A stretch of DNA of 64,000 nt from contig JANWKT010000007.1 of assembly GCA_025451235.1 (NCBI GenBank), forward strand, positions 124,001 to 188,000. The letters run 5' to 3'. The stretch's first letter is position 1; each line of letters begins with the position of its first letter. The DNA is from Flavobacteriales bacterium. Its GTDB lineage: Bacteria; Bacteroidota; Bacteroidia; CAIKAF01. A program made the position numbers and the translations under genes. Positions 32,093 through 40,514 of this stretch are shown in pieces. The notes below the pieces were generated by a model, which saw only the letters and a list, made by a program, of their open reading frames with translations, was not told where the DNA came from and searched no databases.

Positions 32093-34487
32093 TTAACGGA
32101 GGATACGATTCGGGATTTACTTCCGTCATCATTTTATATACCGTTTCAACCATATCTTCTACCGATGGTTTGCTGAAATAATCTCCATCAGATGCATAGG
32201 CTGGTCGGTGGTCTTTGCCACTCAATGCTTTAGGGGCCACATCCAAATAACGGAAAGCACCTTGTTTATCTATTACCTGCTGGATCATAAATCCGGTAGC
32301 GCCTCCTTCTGCATCTTCATCAATAAACAATACCTTATTGGTCCTTTCAATCGAGCGGCCGATCACTCCATTCAGGTCGAAAGGTAACAATGTCTGCACA
32401 TCGATCACCTCTGCGGATATGCCGATTTGTGATAGTCTTTCCGCCGCTTCCAATACCAGGTAAACGGTTGAACCGTAAGACACCAAAGTAATATCGCTTC
32501 CTTCACGCAATACTTCAGGTACGCCCAATGCCACTGTATATTCGCCTATATTGGCAGGATATTTTTCTTTTTTTCTATAACCATTCAATACTTCAATCAC
32601 CAAGGCTGCATCGTCACTTTTCAATAAAGTATTGTACATCCCTGCTGCCTGGGTCATATTACGAGGAACACATACATACATTCCTCTAATGGCATTGATG
32701 ATCATTCCCATGGGTGATCCACTATGCCATATCCCTTCAAGTCGGTGGCCACGTGTGCTGATAATTACCGGAGCTTTTTGCTGGCCTTTGGTCCTATAAC
32801 TTAGGGTGGCCAGGTCATCACTCAGGGTTTGTATACAATATAATAAATAATCCAGGTATTGAATTTCGGCATGAGGACGCAATCCACGCATCGCCATTCC
32901 AATTCCCTGGCCAGCAATGGTAGATTCGCGGATACCCGTATCAAAAACCCGTCCATCACCATATTTGGATTGGAGACCTTCAAAGGTTTGATTCACTCCA
33001 CCAATCCCACCCACATCTTCTCCAAAAGCAATAAAACGGGGATCACGTGCCAATACTTTATCATAAAAATCCCTAAGGATAATTCTTCCATCTACCTCTT
33101 CTTCATTTGCATATTCAGGATCTACTACAGGAACCTTTAAAGCTGAAAAAGGTGATTCACTATAGAGATGTGCCGTGTATCGGTCATGGTTAATTTCATC
33201 CTGTTTACTCAACCAGGCACCTAACCTGGTTCTAGCTTCTCCTTGTAAATATCTTGCTGCTACCAATGCTCTTCTTCCAACCGAGATCACATCACGACGC
33301 ATGGGTTCTGCCATGTTTTTTAATTCGCTGTTGAATTCAGTTAAGCCTAATTCCAATAAAATAGCATTTAATTCCGACATTTCAGACTTGATCTGTGTCT
33401 GAAAACTTTCCCATGCAGCTTTTTTACCATTCTTGGATTTATCACGGGCAATTTTTTCTACTTCATCTAATTCCTCCGGTCCGGCAATTCCTCTTTTTTC
33501 GATCCATTGACGAAACTGGCGAATACAATCATATTTTTCTTCCCATTGTAATCTCTTTTTGCTTTTATACCTTTCATGACTCCCGCTGGTACTATGCCCT
33601 TGTGGCTGGGTACATTCCTCCACGTGAATAATTACCGGTATATGTTCCTGGCGACAGGTAGCGATGGCTTTCTGATAGGTTTCGATCAATTCTACATAAT
33701 CCCATGCTTTCGCTTTGAATATAAGTATACCTGGGCCATTTTCATCTTTGGCAAAACCACGAAGCGCTTCGCTAATACTTCCTTTTACGGTTTGGTGTTC
33801 TTTAGGCACACTGATCCCATATCCATCATCCCATATAGACAACGCAAGAGGAACTTGCAGTACAGCAGCGGCATTCATGGTTTCCCAAAAAACCCCTTCA
33901 CTGGTACTTGCATCCCCTATTGTTCCGAAAGCCACTTCATTTCCATTATTGCTGAATTGAGTAAAACCTTTCAATTCTTTATTGTTTCTATAGGCCTTAC
34001 TTGCATAGGCAAGTCCTAATAATCTGGCCATTTGCCCGGCGGTAGGGCTTATATCGGCACTTGAATTTTTTTGATTTACCTGGTTAAGCCAGTTTCCATG
34101 GGCATCTACCCATTTGGTAGCATAATGGCCGTTCATGCAACGTCCACCGGTCATGGGCTCCTCATTCAGATCGGCATGTGCATAGAGTTGAGCAAAGAAT
34201 TGCTGAACGGTCATCAATCCTTCGGCTATCATAAAAGTTTGATCCCGGTAATAACCACTTCTCCAATCGCCTTCTTTAAAAACTTTGGCCATGGCAATCT
34301 GAGCAAGTTCTTTTCCATCTCCGAAGATCCCGAACTTAGCTTTGCCGGTAAGTACTTCTCTGCGTCCAATTAAACTGGCTTCTCTGCTTTCAACAGCAAT
34401 GGCATAGTCGTTTAAAACATCGTTTTTAAACTGGTCAAATGAGATCCTGGCTGTGTCGAGCGGCGAGGTGGTTAAAATATCTTCCAT
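32088..34487 (-). CDS. 2-oxoacid dehydrogenase E1, fused alpha/beta, second paralogue
   Basis: 799 aa from the ATG at 34487 (MEDILTTSPLD). The alpha part (to about 390) has GYYRDQTFMIAEG, MTGGRCMNGHYATKW, and the ThDP block GTIGDASTSEG with Asp192, followed by IWDDGYGIS. A helical spacer (about 300-440) is longer than in the 698-residue paralogue. The beta part (about 465-799) has FGEDVGGIGGVNQTF, FDTGIRESTIAGQG, EIQYLDYL and DVQTLLPFD. It is probably a cytoplasmic E1 of a 2-oxoacid dehydrogenase complex, but substrate cannot be told. E2 and E3 genes are not in the window. Confidence 0.9.
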   Translation of the reverse strand: MEDILTTSPLDTARISFDQFKNDVLNDYAIAVESREASLIGRREVLTGKAKFGIFGDGKELAQIAMAKVFKEGDWRSGYYRDQTFMIAEGLMTVQQFFAQLYAHADLNEEPMTGGRCMNGHYATKWVDAHGNWLNQVNQKNSSADISPTAGQMARLLGLAYASKAYRNNKELKGFTQFSNNGNEVAFGTIGDASTSEGVFWETMNAAAVLQVPLALSIWDDGYGISVPKEHQTVKGSISEALRGFAKDENGPGILIFKAKAWDYVELIETYQKAIATCRQEHIPVIIHVEECTQPQGHSTSGSHERYKSKKRLQWEEKYDCIRQFRQWIEKRGIAGPEELDEVEKIARDKSKNGKKAAWESFQTQIKSEMSELNAILLELGLTEFNSELKNMAEPMRRDVISVGRRALVAARYLQGEARTRLGAWLSKQDEINHDRYTAHLYSESPFSALKVPVVDPEYANEEEVDGRIILRDFYDKVLARDPRFIAFGEDVGGIGGVNQTFEGLQSKYGDGRVFDTGIRESTIAGQGIGMAMRGLRPHAEIQYLDYLLYCIQTLSDDLATLSYRTKGQQKAPVIISTRGHRLEGIWHSGSPMGMIINAIRGMYVCVPRNMTQAAGMYNTLLKSDDAALVIEVLNGYRKKEKYPANIGEYTVALGVPEVLREGSDITLVSYGSTVYLVLEAAERLSQIGISAEVIDVQTLLPFDLNGVIGRSIERTNKVLFIDEDAEGGATGFMIQQVIDKQGAFRYLDVAPKALSGKDHRPAYASDGDYFSKPSVEDMVETVYKMMTEVNPESYPPLK

Positions 34488-34542
34488 AATCAATAAAAAT
34501 CTAAGTGAACAAAAATATAAAATTGGGCCGGACTAGAAAATA

Positions 34543-34917
34543 TTATTCCAGTTTGCATTCGGTCATGTATTCCCGCTTCTTTCGGGTATACGTATCGTTC
34601 ATCAGGTCATTCCCGTCAATGTAGAGGATCTCAAACTTATCCTTTGCCATCAAGGTCAGCCGTATGATGGTTGGCTGGGCTTTTGAATAATCCACATGGG
34701 CCACCAGGCTGTTCCCATCCCATTTAATGTTTGAAACAGGCGGTGTCTTGCCATCACTGCAAATGAAAATCTGTGGTTCAGTCTTGTCCAGTTTGATGGA
34801 GATTCTTTGCTGTGTTAGGTTCGAAGTCCAGAAACCTCCAAATTCTGAAGTGGATATTTGGCCTCTGATAGCCACCAAAATGCTCAAACTAAATATAAAA
34901 GCAAGGGTACTTTTCAT
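34543..34917 (-). CDS. Small secreted protein of unknown function
   Basis: 124 aa with signal peptide 1-19 (LAFIFSLSILVAIRGQ). The mature part is a compact beta-rich domain (FGGFWTSNLTQQRISIKLD, PQIFICSDG, IRLTLMAKDKFEILYIDG). It has two Cys residues. No motif is recognised. It lies upstream of the E1 gene on the same strand, with 55 bases between. Confidence 0.6.
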   Translation of the reverse strand: MKSTLAFIFSLSILVAIRGQISTSEFGGFWTSNLTQQRISIKLDKTEPQIFICSDGKTPPVSNIKWDGNSLVAHVDYSKAQPTIIRLTLMAKDKFEILYIDGNDLMNDTYTRKKREYMTECKLE

Positions 34918-34979
34918 TTTAAATGATTCGAAAATAAATATACGAAAAAACCGCTGCCCACCAATTTAGTTCTAAAGAT

Positions 34980-35028
34980 CCGGGTTAACCTGGGTATCCA
35001 TCATGAAAAGTTAGCGTTTATTGCATAA
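34980..35028 (+). promoter_or_regulatory. GGTTAACC palindrome and spaced TTGCA box, copy 1
   Basis: CCGGGTTAACC at 34980-34990 contains the perfect palindrome GGTTAACC. After exactly 30 bases comes TTGCATAAAAA, 10 bases before the lipoprotein start at 35036. The same arrangement with the same spacing recurs at 35452-35503, so it is probably a shared promoter or operator. Confidence 0.55.
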
Positions 35029-35035
35029 AAAAATC

Positions 35036-35386
35036 ATGAAGAAAACCCTATTTGCCATCAGCCTCCTCAGCTTGATGGGCTGTGAGCCCCATAATACCAA
35101 TTGGTTTGGATCACAAGTTCAAGCCAGGATATATTGCGATTCCTGCCATATCAGTATTCATAACACCTACTATACCGGATCAGGAAACCTGAGTGATCAG
35201 GGTAGTACTATGTCGGGAAACATCAATGATTCGATCGTTTTTCTCATGAACCGGTATGAAGGAGTAAGTTGTATCAAAATAACCGAGTTCACTAACTTAG
35301 GTAATGATAGTGCCATGGTTTGGATCATAGAAGGAAATGACACCCTGGGTGTGGAGATCAATGGCACAAGTGGACAATGCTATTAA
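35036..35386 (+). CDS. Small lipoprotein, unknown function
   Basis: 116 aa from the ATG at 35036, giving a lipoprotein signal MKKTLFAISLLSLMGC (Cys16). The mature part has two further cysteines near its start (YCDSCHISIHN, a C-x-x-C pair), one in SCIKI, and ends in QCY. It is small, beta-like and Asn/Ser-rich. It shares its upstream motif with the next gene. No family is recognised. Confidence 0.6.
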   Translation: MKKTLFAISLLSLMGCEPHNTNWFGSQVQARIYCDSCHISIHNTYYTGSGNLSDQGSTMSGNINDSIVFLMNRYEGVSCIKITEFTNLGNDSAMVWIIEGNDTLGVEINGTSGQCY

Positions 35387-35451
35387 ACCCGCAAATTCGG
35401 AAGTAGAGATCTGCAAAAAAACTTCCATCAACGTATTCAAGCTTTAAATCT

Positions 35452-35503
35452 CCGGGTTAACCCTAATAACTCAACTCGAAACTATACGTTTCTTGCAGAA
35501 AAA
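35452..35503 (+). promoter_or_regulatory. GGTTAACC palindrome and spaced TTGCA box, copy 2
   Basis: CCGGGTTAACC at 35452-35462, then exactly 30 bases to TTGCAGAAAAA (35493-35503), the same layout as at 34980-35031. The start codon at 35514 lies 10 bases after the A-run. Confidence 0.55.
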
Positions 35504-35513
35504 AATAAACCTG

Positions 35514-35705
35514 ATGCGAATCTTATACCTATACCTTTTCCTGATCGTCCTAACCGTTGGATGTAAAAACCAGCAAGTGAGCCCTTATGGTTTTTGGTCC
35601 AACAAAAAAAATCAATTTAACCCAGGTTCTGTGGATAAGGTTCCTGCCAGGTATAACCATCCCGTTGCTTTCTACGAGGGTAGATATATCTATGTGAAGC
35701 AGTAA
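35514..35705 (+). CDS. Very small lipoprotein, unknown function
   Basis: 63 aa from the ATG at 35514 (MRILYLYLFLIVLTVGC; Cys17). The mature 46 residues are hydrophilic and basic, with YGFWSNKKNQFNPGS and a C-terminal YIYVKQ. Because it is so short, it is supported mainly by its good lipobox and by the upstream motif it shares with the previous gene. It might be a remnant of a longer protein. Confidence 0.5.
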   Translation: MRILYLYLFLIVLTVGCKNQQVSPYGFWSNKKNQFNPGSVDKVPARYNHPVAFYEGRYIYVKQ

Positions 35706-35778
35706 AAAATGGGAAGGCCTCATTTAACATGGACCATGCAGCGTTTTTCCTAAAACCTTGTCTTCTTAAAAAAGAATC

Positions 35779-36018
35779 ATGAAGAAACTAGGATGGATAC
35801 TCAGCGCGGCACTATTCATTGGCTTAACTGCCTGCAACAATCATCAAGAGGATAAACAAGATTGTATATACTGTACAGGCTGCTTTAACTCATGGGACGA
35901 GTGTGAAGATAGTTACCGGCCAAGCGGCGAAAACCCAATGAACTGGGAAGAATACAGTACTTATATGATCGAGAATCCTTCTGGAGCCACCTGGCAGTGT
36001 GAAAGGGTAGCTCAATAG
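35779..36018 (+). CDS. Small cysteine-rich lipoprotein
   Basis: 79 aa, lipobox GLTAC (Cys19). The mature part has C-x2-C-x2-C (DCIYCTGC), then CED and a C-terminal Cys (WQCERVAQ), so six cysteines in all with the lipidated one. It resembles the 70-residue lipoprotein at 19293. It may bind metal or be disulfide-bonded. No known function. Confidence 0.6.
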   Translation: MKKLGWILSAALFIGLTACNNHQEDKQDCIYCTGCFNSWDECEDSYRPSGENPMNWEEYSTYMIENPSGATWQCERVAQ

Positions 36019-36029
36019 CCATTCGTATA

Positions 36030-36803
36030 TTAGTGGGTCCAATAAGTATCTAACAAAAGGTCGTAGTATTTCCAACCCACCCGTTCTCTTTTAGGATAGA
36101 GGTTAAAAACATCAAATAACTTCTTATTGCATGTAACATAGACCAGGTAATGATAGGTTAAATTGGTGGATCCAAACAGGGTCTGTACATCCGTAATTTC
36201 AAAAAGCTCATGAGGATAAGCAGATGATATCTCCTTCTGCAATTCTGCCCGGATCAATTCAGTATCATAAGAAGTATGTTCATAAGGGAAACTGAATTCT
36301 CCTTCAAATTTTTGCCATGGGGGTTGATCCATCATCAATAGATTGGTATCCCTCGAAACCAGTTTTAAATAATCAAGTGCTTCATTCCTCGAATCAAAGA
36401 TGATCCTTCGATGGGAAGTATTTTGTAACCGATTGAAATCTAAAAAGCTTATAAAAGCATGCGATCCCTTCAGCGAAGTAATGGATTTGCAATTGGTGCT
36501 TACGGAGAACTGTTCCAATATATTTCCATACCTGCATATGCTGATGCTGTAATCTTCAAAACAGGCACAACGATATGACGCTGCTTCTTTTTCAACCACC
36601 AATTGAACCTTATACTCGTTTAAAACTGCTATATCATTGGTATAATAACTGAAAAAGAATTCCCGTTTAGAGGGGTGGTTCGAGGAAACGATCACCAGAG
36701 AATATCCTCCTTCACTAAAGTCGTATTTGTCTAATAAGCTGTTTTGAGCATAGACCAAGCAACAAAAACAACCGCCCATCAATAACATAATCCCTTTTAC
36801 CAT
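36030..36803 (-). CDS. Secreted protein of unknown function
   Basis: 257 aa with a signal peptide at about 1-20 (GIMLLMGGCFCCLVYAQ). The mature part is mixed alpha/beta with no motif I recognise; two Cys lie close together (YRCACFEDY). A C-terminal strand-rich half (STNLTYHYLVYVTCNKKLFD) is possible. It is convergent with the small lipoprotein gene before it. Confidence 0.6.
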   Translation of the reverse strand: MVKGIMLLMGGCFCCLVYAQNSLLDKYDFSEGGYSLVIVSSNHPSKREFFFSYYTNDIAVLNEYKVQLVVEKEAASYRCACFEDYSISICRYGNILEQFSVSTNCKSITSLKGSHAFISFLDFNRLQNTSHRRIIFDSRNEALDYLKLVSRDTNLLMMDQPPWQKFEGEFSFPYEHTSYDTELIRAELQKEISSAYPHELFEITDVQTLFGSTNLTYHYLVYVTCNKKLFDVFNLYPKRERVGWKYYDLLLDTYWTH

Positions 36804-36880
36804 ATCCTTATCAAATAGTTACCTATTCAAATACATCTAGAAACATGAATCGTTCATACCTATAAATAGGTATATGTAAA

Positions 36881-37456
36881 TTAAAAATGATATTGGAACC
36901 GATAAGGCAATTGGGCATCTTCTCCGGCATAATCCACCCCTACCCTGGGTCCGATACGGATATTTTTCTTGACCACTTTTATCTGGCGGTCTTCAATCCA
37001 GATCTTAGTACCCAAAAGATCGGTTTTATTAAGACTGGTATGTAATCCAAGGCAGGTAGAAACATTGCCGGGTCCGATCCCAGCATTTTTCTTTAAATTA
37101 CTAATCTTTTTGCGCTTCAATATCTCGGTTAACCCATCTAAGGGCTCTATTCCTCGGATCAGCACTGCATGTGGGATCTCTTTATCATTGGTTACCACAT
37201 TAAATAAATGATGGATCCCATAGCATAAGTAAATATAAGATATACCACCCGGTGCATACATGGTTTCGGTTCTGTTGGTTCTACGGCCACCATAGGCATG
37301 TGATGCTTTATCAACTACTCCATTGTACGCTTCTGTTTCACAGATAATGCCTGAGGTTAGCTTTCCATGTAGCTTTGTAACCAATACTTTGCCAATAAGG
37401 TCTTTGGCAACAGTAATCACATTGTCCTGCAAATAATATTCCCGTGCAAGTTTCAT
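36881..37456 (-). CDS. 3-methyladenine (alkyladenine) DNA glycosylase, AAG/MPG family
   Basis: 191 aa from the ATG at 37456 (MKLAREYYLQ). This ATG overlaps the TAA of the upstream gene by one base; a longer frame to 37564 is rejected. Family signatures are GKVLVTKL, ICETEAYNG with the catalytic Glu, DKASHAYGG, RTETMYAPGG, YIYLCYGIH, AVLIRGIEP and IGPGNVSTCLG. It removes alkylated and deaminated purines from DNA in base-excision repair. It is coupled to a small membrane protein gene. Confidence 0.92.
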   Translation of the reverse strand: MKLAREYYLQDNVITVAKDLIGKVLVTKLHGKLTSGIICETEAYNGVVDKASHAYGGRRTNRTETMYAPGGISYIYLCYGIHHLFNVVTNDKEIPHAVLIRGIEPLDGLTEILKRKKISNLKKNAGIGPGNVSTCLGLHTSLNKTDLLGTKIWIEDRQIKVVKKNIRIGPRVGVDYAGEDAQLPYRFQYHF

Positions 37457-37914
37457 TAGGCTGGTCGGATCACAATTACGATGAGGATAATTACCCTGGC
37501 CAGCCAGAAGAGGGTTCTCAGCAAATTCCATAATTTTAGTTCCTTCAACACTTTTTCTTCCCAATGCTTCAGCAGTTTTTTTAGCAGGGGTTTAATGCAA
37601 TAAAAGGTGATCAAATGAATGAGCAGCAGGATAATAATAGAAGATAAGTAAACAAAGAATGAATTCTGTCTTTCAGCAGTCATTTTTCCGGTAGCAAAAA
37701 AAGTGGCTGCTAATACTACCGAAGTAAAAATTTCAAGGCTGTAGATGGGGAAGGTGAGCAATGTAAGTTTCATCTTTTGCTGCTCGTAATAAATGGGGTA
37801 TTGATAAGGTCCAATATATCTTAATAAGGGGAAATGCAAGGCCTGCAACACCAAACAAATGCCAAGGCTAAAAAAGGTAGACAGGATATGGACTATAAAA
37901 ATTACATTTACCAT
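37456..37914 (-). CDS. Membrane protein with four helices
   Basis: 152 aa. Four hydrophobic helices are visible (VIFIVHILSTFFSLGICLV, LTLLTFPIYSLEIFTSVVLA, FFVYLSSIIILLLIHLI, LFWLARVIILIVIVI). No domain I can name. It is the first gene of a two-gene unit with the DNA glycosylase, joined by a one-base overlap. Confidence 0.65.
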   Translation of the reverse strand: MVNVIFIVHILSTFFSLGICLVLQALHFPLLRYIGPYQYPIYYEQQKMKLTLLTFPIYSLEIFTSVVLAATFFATGKMTAERQNSFFVYLSSIIILLLIHLITFYCIKPLLKKLLKHWEEKVLKELKLWNLLRTLFWLARVIILIVIVIRPA

Positions 37915-38008
37915 GGTATTTAAATATTATTCAAAAAAACATAAAACTTTCGGATTGTATAGTATATTTGGACTTGAAAATTACATTATATAACCAAATA
38001 ACTATTTT

Positions 38009-38209
38009 ATGGGAAAAGGAGATAAAAAATCCAAAAGAGGAAAGATCAGTATGGGTAGCTCAGGAGTGAGCAGGCCACGTAAGAAAAAGAAAAAATTAGT
38101 TGCTCCAAAGGCTACGGCAACCAAAGCCAAAGCAGCAGCCAAAGAAAAGACCAAAAAAGCACCGGCAGCTAAAAAGCCTAAAAAAGAAAAGGAAGCTCCT
38201 TCAGAATAA
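38009..38209 (+). CDS. 30S ribosomal protein THX, with a Lys/Ala-rich tail
   Basis: 66 aa. The first 30 residues, MGKGDKKSKRGKISMGSSGV followed by SRPRKKKK, match the THX family of small-subunit proteins in Bacteroidota. The remaining 36 residues are a low-complexity Lys/Ala/Pro tail (KAKAAAKEKTKKAPAAKKPK), reminiscent of histone H1-like tails. TATATTTG at 37963-37970 fits the -7 motif, 38 bases before the ATG. A strong terminator follows. Confidence 0.85.
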   Translation: MGKGDKKSKRGKISMGSSGVSRPRKKKKKLVAPKATATKAKAAAKEKTKKAPAAKKPKKEKEAPSE

Positions 38210-38210
38210 C

Positions 38211-38242
38211 AAAAAACCCTGATCCAATGATCGGGGTTTTTT
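38211..38242. terminator. Bidirectional terminator between THX and pdxH
   Basis: AAAAAACCC-T-GATC at 38211-38224 pairs with GATC-G-GGGTTTTTT at 38229-38242 around a CAAT loop, with T-runs on both strands. Confidence 0.85.
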
Positions 38243-38885
38243 ATGGGCCTAATCTTTCAATTGCCCAGGCATCTTTTTCGAGCCTGTACCTGATCCTGTC
38301 ATGCAGTCTCCCGGCACGTCCTTGCCAGAATTCGATCATAGAAGCCTTCACAATATAGCCTCCCCAAAAAGGAGGTCTTTCAATTTCAATCTGGTCCTTC
38401 CATTTCATTTCCGTTTCTCTCCATAATGCCTCCAGTTCGGCCCTTGAGCCCACCACTTTACTTTGGGGCGATGCCCATGCGGATAACTGGTTTTCACGCG
38501 GCCTGCTGGCATAGTATTCATTCGACTCTACCTGCGATATTTTTTCAGCAATCCCTTCTATCCTTACCTGCCTTTCCAACTCTACCCAAAAGAAGTTAAG
38601 TGCCACCATCGATTGGTGTTCAATTTCGTGCCCTTTATCGCTTTCATAATTGGTATAAAATACGAAGCCTTTGCTGCTAACATCCCTCAATAATACAATT
38701 CGGCTATGCGGATGGTTATTTTTATCAACCGTACTTAATACCATTGCATTGGGTTCATTTACCTCAGCATTGGCAGCATCTACCATCCATTTTTCAAATT
38801 GTACTATTCCATCTTTGTCCACATCTTTTTCATCCATTCCCATCATCGAATAATCTTTGCGAAGCTTGTTCAGGTAATCCTTCAT
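38241..38885 (-). CDS. pdxH: Pyridoxamine/pyridoxine 5'-phosphate oxidase
   Basis: 214 aa, standard length. FMN-binding and substrate motifs are visible: SRIVLLRDVSSKGFVFYTNY, ALNFFWVELERQVRIEG, YYASRPRENQLSAWASPQS and the C-terminal EFWQGRAGRLHDRIRY. The enzyme makes pyridoxal phosphate with oxygen as acceptor. It is a single gene whose end adjoins the shared terminator. Confidence 0.96.
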   Translation of the reverse strand: MKDYLNKLRKDYSMMGMDEKDVDKDGIVQFEKWMVDAANAEVNEPNAMVLSTVDKNNHPHSRIVLLRDVSSKGFVFYTNYESDKGHEIEHQSMVALNFFWVELERQVRIEGIAEKISQVESNEYYASRPRENQLSAWASPQSKVVGSRAELEALWRETEMKWKDQIEIERPPFWGGYIVKASMIEFWQGRAGRLHDRIRYRLEKDAWAIERLGP

Positions 38886-39220
38886 AATTTATCTTCTATG
38901 TTTACAAAGTACATAAAATATGAGGTGATTTGCAATCCAGTATTCAATATTTATTGGGCCGCCAGGGTGTGCTCTGCACTAATCCTCGTCCTGGCTGCAA
39001 GCAGGGCTAGCACCTGCATGTTATTCCTCCGTCATAAATGCAGGCCCAAGCCCTGCTAAGCGCCAAGCCTGCGGGTAAGTGCTGCCGCCCACCGGCGGAT
39101 CTGTGATATATTGATTTACCGTCACATAACCCATCTTCCTTCAAAAATGAGCATGGTTCACCCAAAATGCATAACTCAAGCAAAACCGGTACGTTAATTT
39201 CAACATAAACTATAACTACT
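38886..39220. other. Intergenic region with GC-rich inverted repeats
   Basis: 335 bases without a credible gene. The part from about 38955 to 39110 is clearly richer in G+C than its neighbours. It holds an imperfect inverted repeat: GCAGGGCT...CCTGCA (about 39000-39020) against TGCAGG...AGCCCTGC (about 39039-39057), matching at 15 of 18 positions, and a smaller CCGCC-CAC-CGGCGG near 39090. These look like REP-type elements. The rest, next to the start at 39221, is AT-rich and probably carries the promoter. Confidence 0.5.
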
Positions 39221-40411
39221 ATGATGAAAAAAGTTTTTTCAGTTTTTACGCTGGGTATATTGGCAGTGGCTGTCAATGCACAATCAGAAAGCTCCCCATT
39301 GTCTAATCCATTGGCGGGCACCTCCACCTACGATTATAATTTAAATGTGGGTGATAGCTGCATTGTAATCGACAATGGAATGGCTCTTAAATCCATGAAG
39401 ATACATGAGAAGAAAAATGGAATGTACAAGGTGGCTGTGTTCAATATTACAGACTGGGAAATCCGGAATCAACCCAGCAGTGTAAAGTGGTATAAGTCCA
39501 ATTCTGTTTATCCATATTATAGTACAACCGACTTTGGCAATAAAACCAAACCGTATAAGAACACGGTGGCCTCTTTGCTTAATTGCTTGTCACAATCAAA
39601 AAACATACCTATAAGTAGCTTAACAGGATCCAATAACTGGCCTACCTATTATATAAAAGACGACAATGAATACAATACCATGAAGGCCGACCTGGACAAT
39701 TGCAGAAAGGTGCTGTCGGGATTTAAAAATCTGCCCAATACATTTATGGGTTACGAAAACAATCCTGCCATTTGGGTAGCAGTATTAAATGATGCCCAAA
39801 CCTACCTCGATTGTTTAAAAGCAGTTCCAAATCCTGATATGACAAGAAATGTTAACAGGATCTTAGGAGAAATTGAGGGAGCCAAAACAACAGCTAATAG
39901 CTTTACCGGAGGAACAGAAGGACTCTACAACTGCAGCGGTTGTCATGAATATATGTTCTGCGCAGTATCGGCTAGTCAGAGAAAAGATTGGTTCGAACGG
40001 ATGAATGGACTTCATCTGGATGAGGAATCCATTAAAAAGCTCAATTCAGCATTGGATGATTTGAAAACAGTATGTGCTTCCAAATTATCACTGGTAAAGA
40101 TCCCCGATTGGCATTTTAAATATTCCGCTTCCGGTTTGGAAACAGTGATGAAAAATCACCTGAAAAATTCGTCGGCTTTAACCATCCATAAAACAGGCTC
40201 GTCTGATGCTGATTGGGTAATAGAAAAAAATTCCTTAGGCGTTATTTTGTATAGATATAAACGAACCTATATGTGGATCAGGAATCCTTCCAACGATCAC
40301 CCATACTGTAAAAGTCTCACCTATGTCATCAAACAGGAATATGCAGGTGGTGGCAACTATGGGGCCTCTGTGGTTAGTGAATATTACGAACAATTATGCG
40401 GGTGCCCTTAA
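39221..40411 (+). CDS. Secreted protein of unknown function with a CXXCH motif
   Basis: 396 aa with signal peptide at about 1-20 (VFTLGILAVAVNAQS). The middle is largely helical (DLDNCRKVLSGFKNLP, NVNRILGEIEGAKT). Cys238 and Cys241 with His242 form NCSGCHE, a sequence that fits the c-type haem attachment motif, followed by another Cys in YMFCA. The C-terminus ends in LCGCP. A haem role is only a possibility; a structural or metal-binding role is as likely. No family is recognised. Confidence 0.65.
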   Translation: MMKKVFSVFTLGILAVAVNAQSESSPLSNPLAGTSTYDYNLNVGDSCIVIDNGMALKSMKIHEKKNGMYKVAVFNITDWEIRNQPSSVKWYKSNSVYPYYSTTDFGNKTKPYKNTVASLLNCLSQSKNIPISSLTGSNNWPTYYIKDDNEYNTMKADLDNCRKVLSGFKNLPNTFMGYENNPAIWVAVLNDAQTYLDCLKAVPNPDMTRNVNRILGEIEGAKTTANSFTGGTEGLYNCSGCHEYMFCAVSASQRKDWFERMNGLHLDEESIKKLNSALDDLKTVCASKLSLVKIPDWHFKYSASGLETVMKNHLKNSSALTIHKTGSSDADWVIEKNSLGVILYRYKRTYMWIRNPSNDHPYCKSLTYVIKQEYAGGGNYGASVVSEYYEQLCGCP

Positions 40412-40434
40412 CCTGGTTTTACGTTTCATAAATG

Positions 40435-40468
40435 AAAGGGGATGCTGGCTTGGCATCCCTTTTTTTTA
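40435..40468 (+). terminator. Terminator after the CXXCH protein gene
   Basis: GGGATGC (40439-40445) pairs with GCATCCC (40453-40459), a perfect 7-bp stem with a 7-base loop, followed by T8. Confidence 0.85.
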
Positions 40469-40514
40469 TACTAAAAAACCCAGATCTTCGTTTTTAGTAC
40501 AGAACAACAAGAAT

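Noticed and set aside
33576-34019. Plus-strand frame of 147 codons
   Set aside because: It lies entirely antisense to the E1 fusion, whose motifs are unambiguous.
39007-39327. Minus-strand frame of 106 codons
   Set aside because: It crosses the GC-rich repeat block and the signal-peptide region of the plus-strand gene at 39221, and has no family features.
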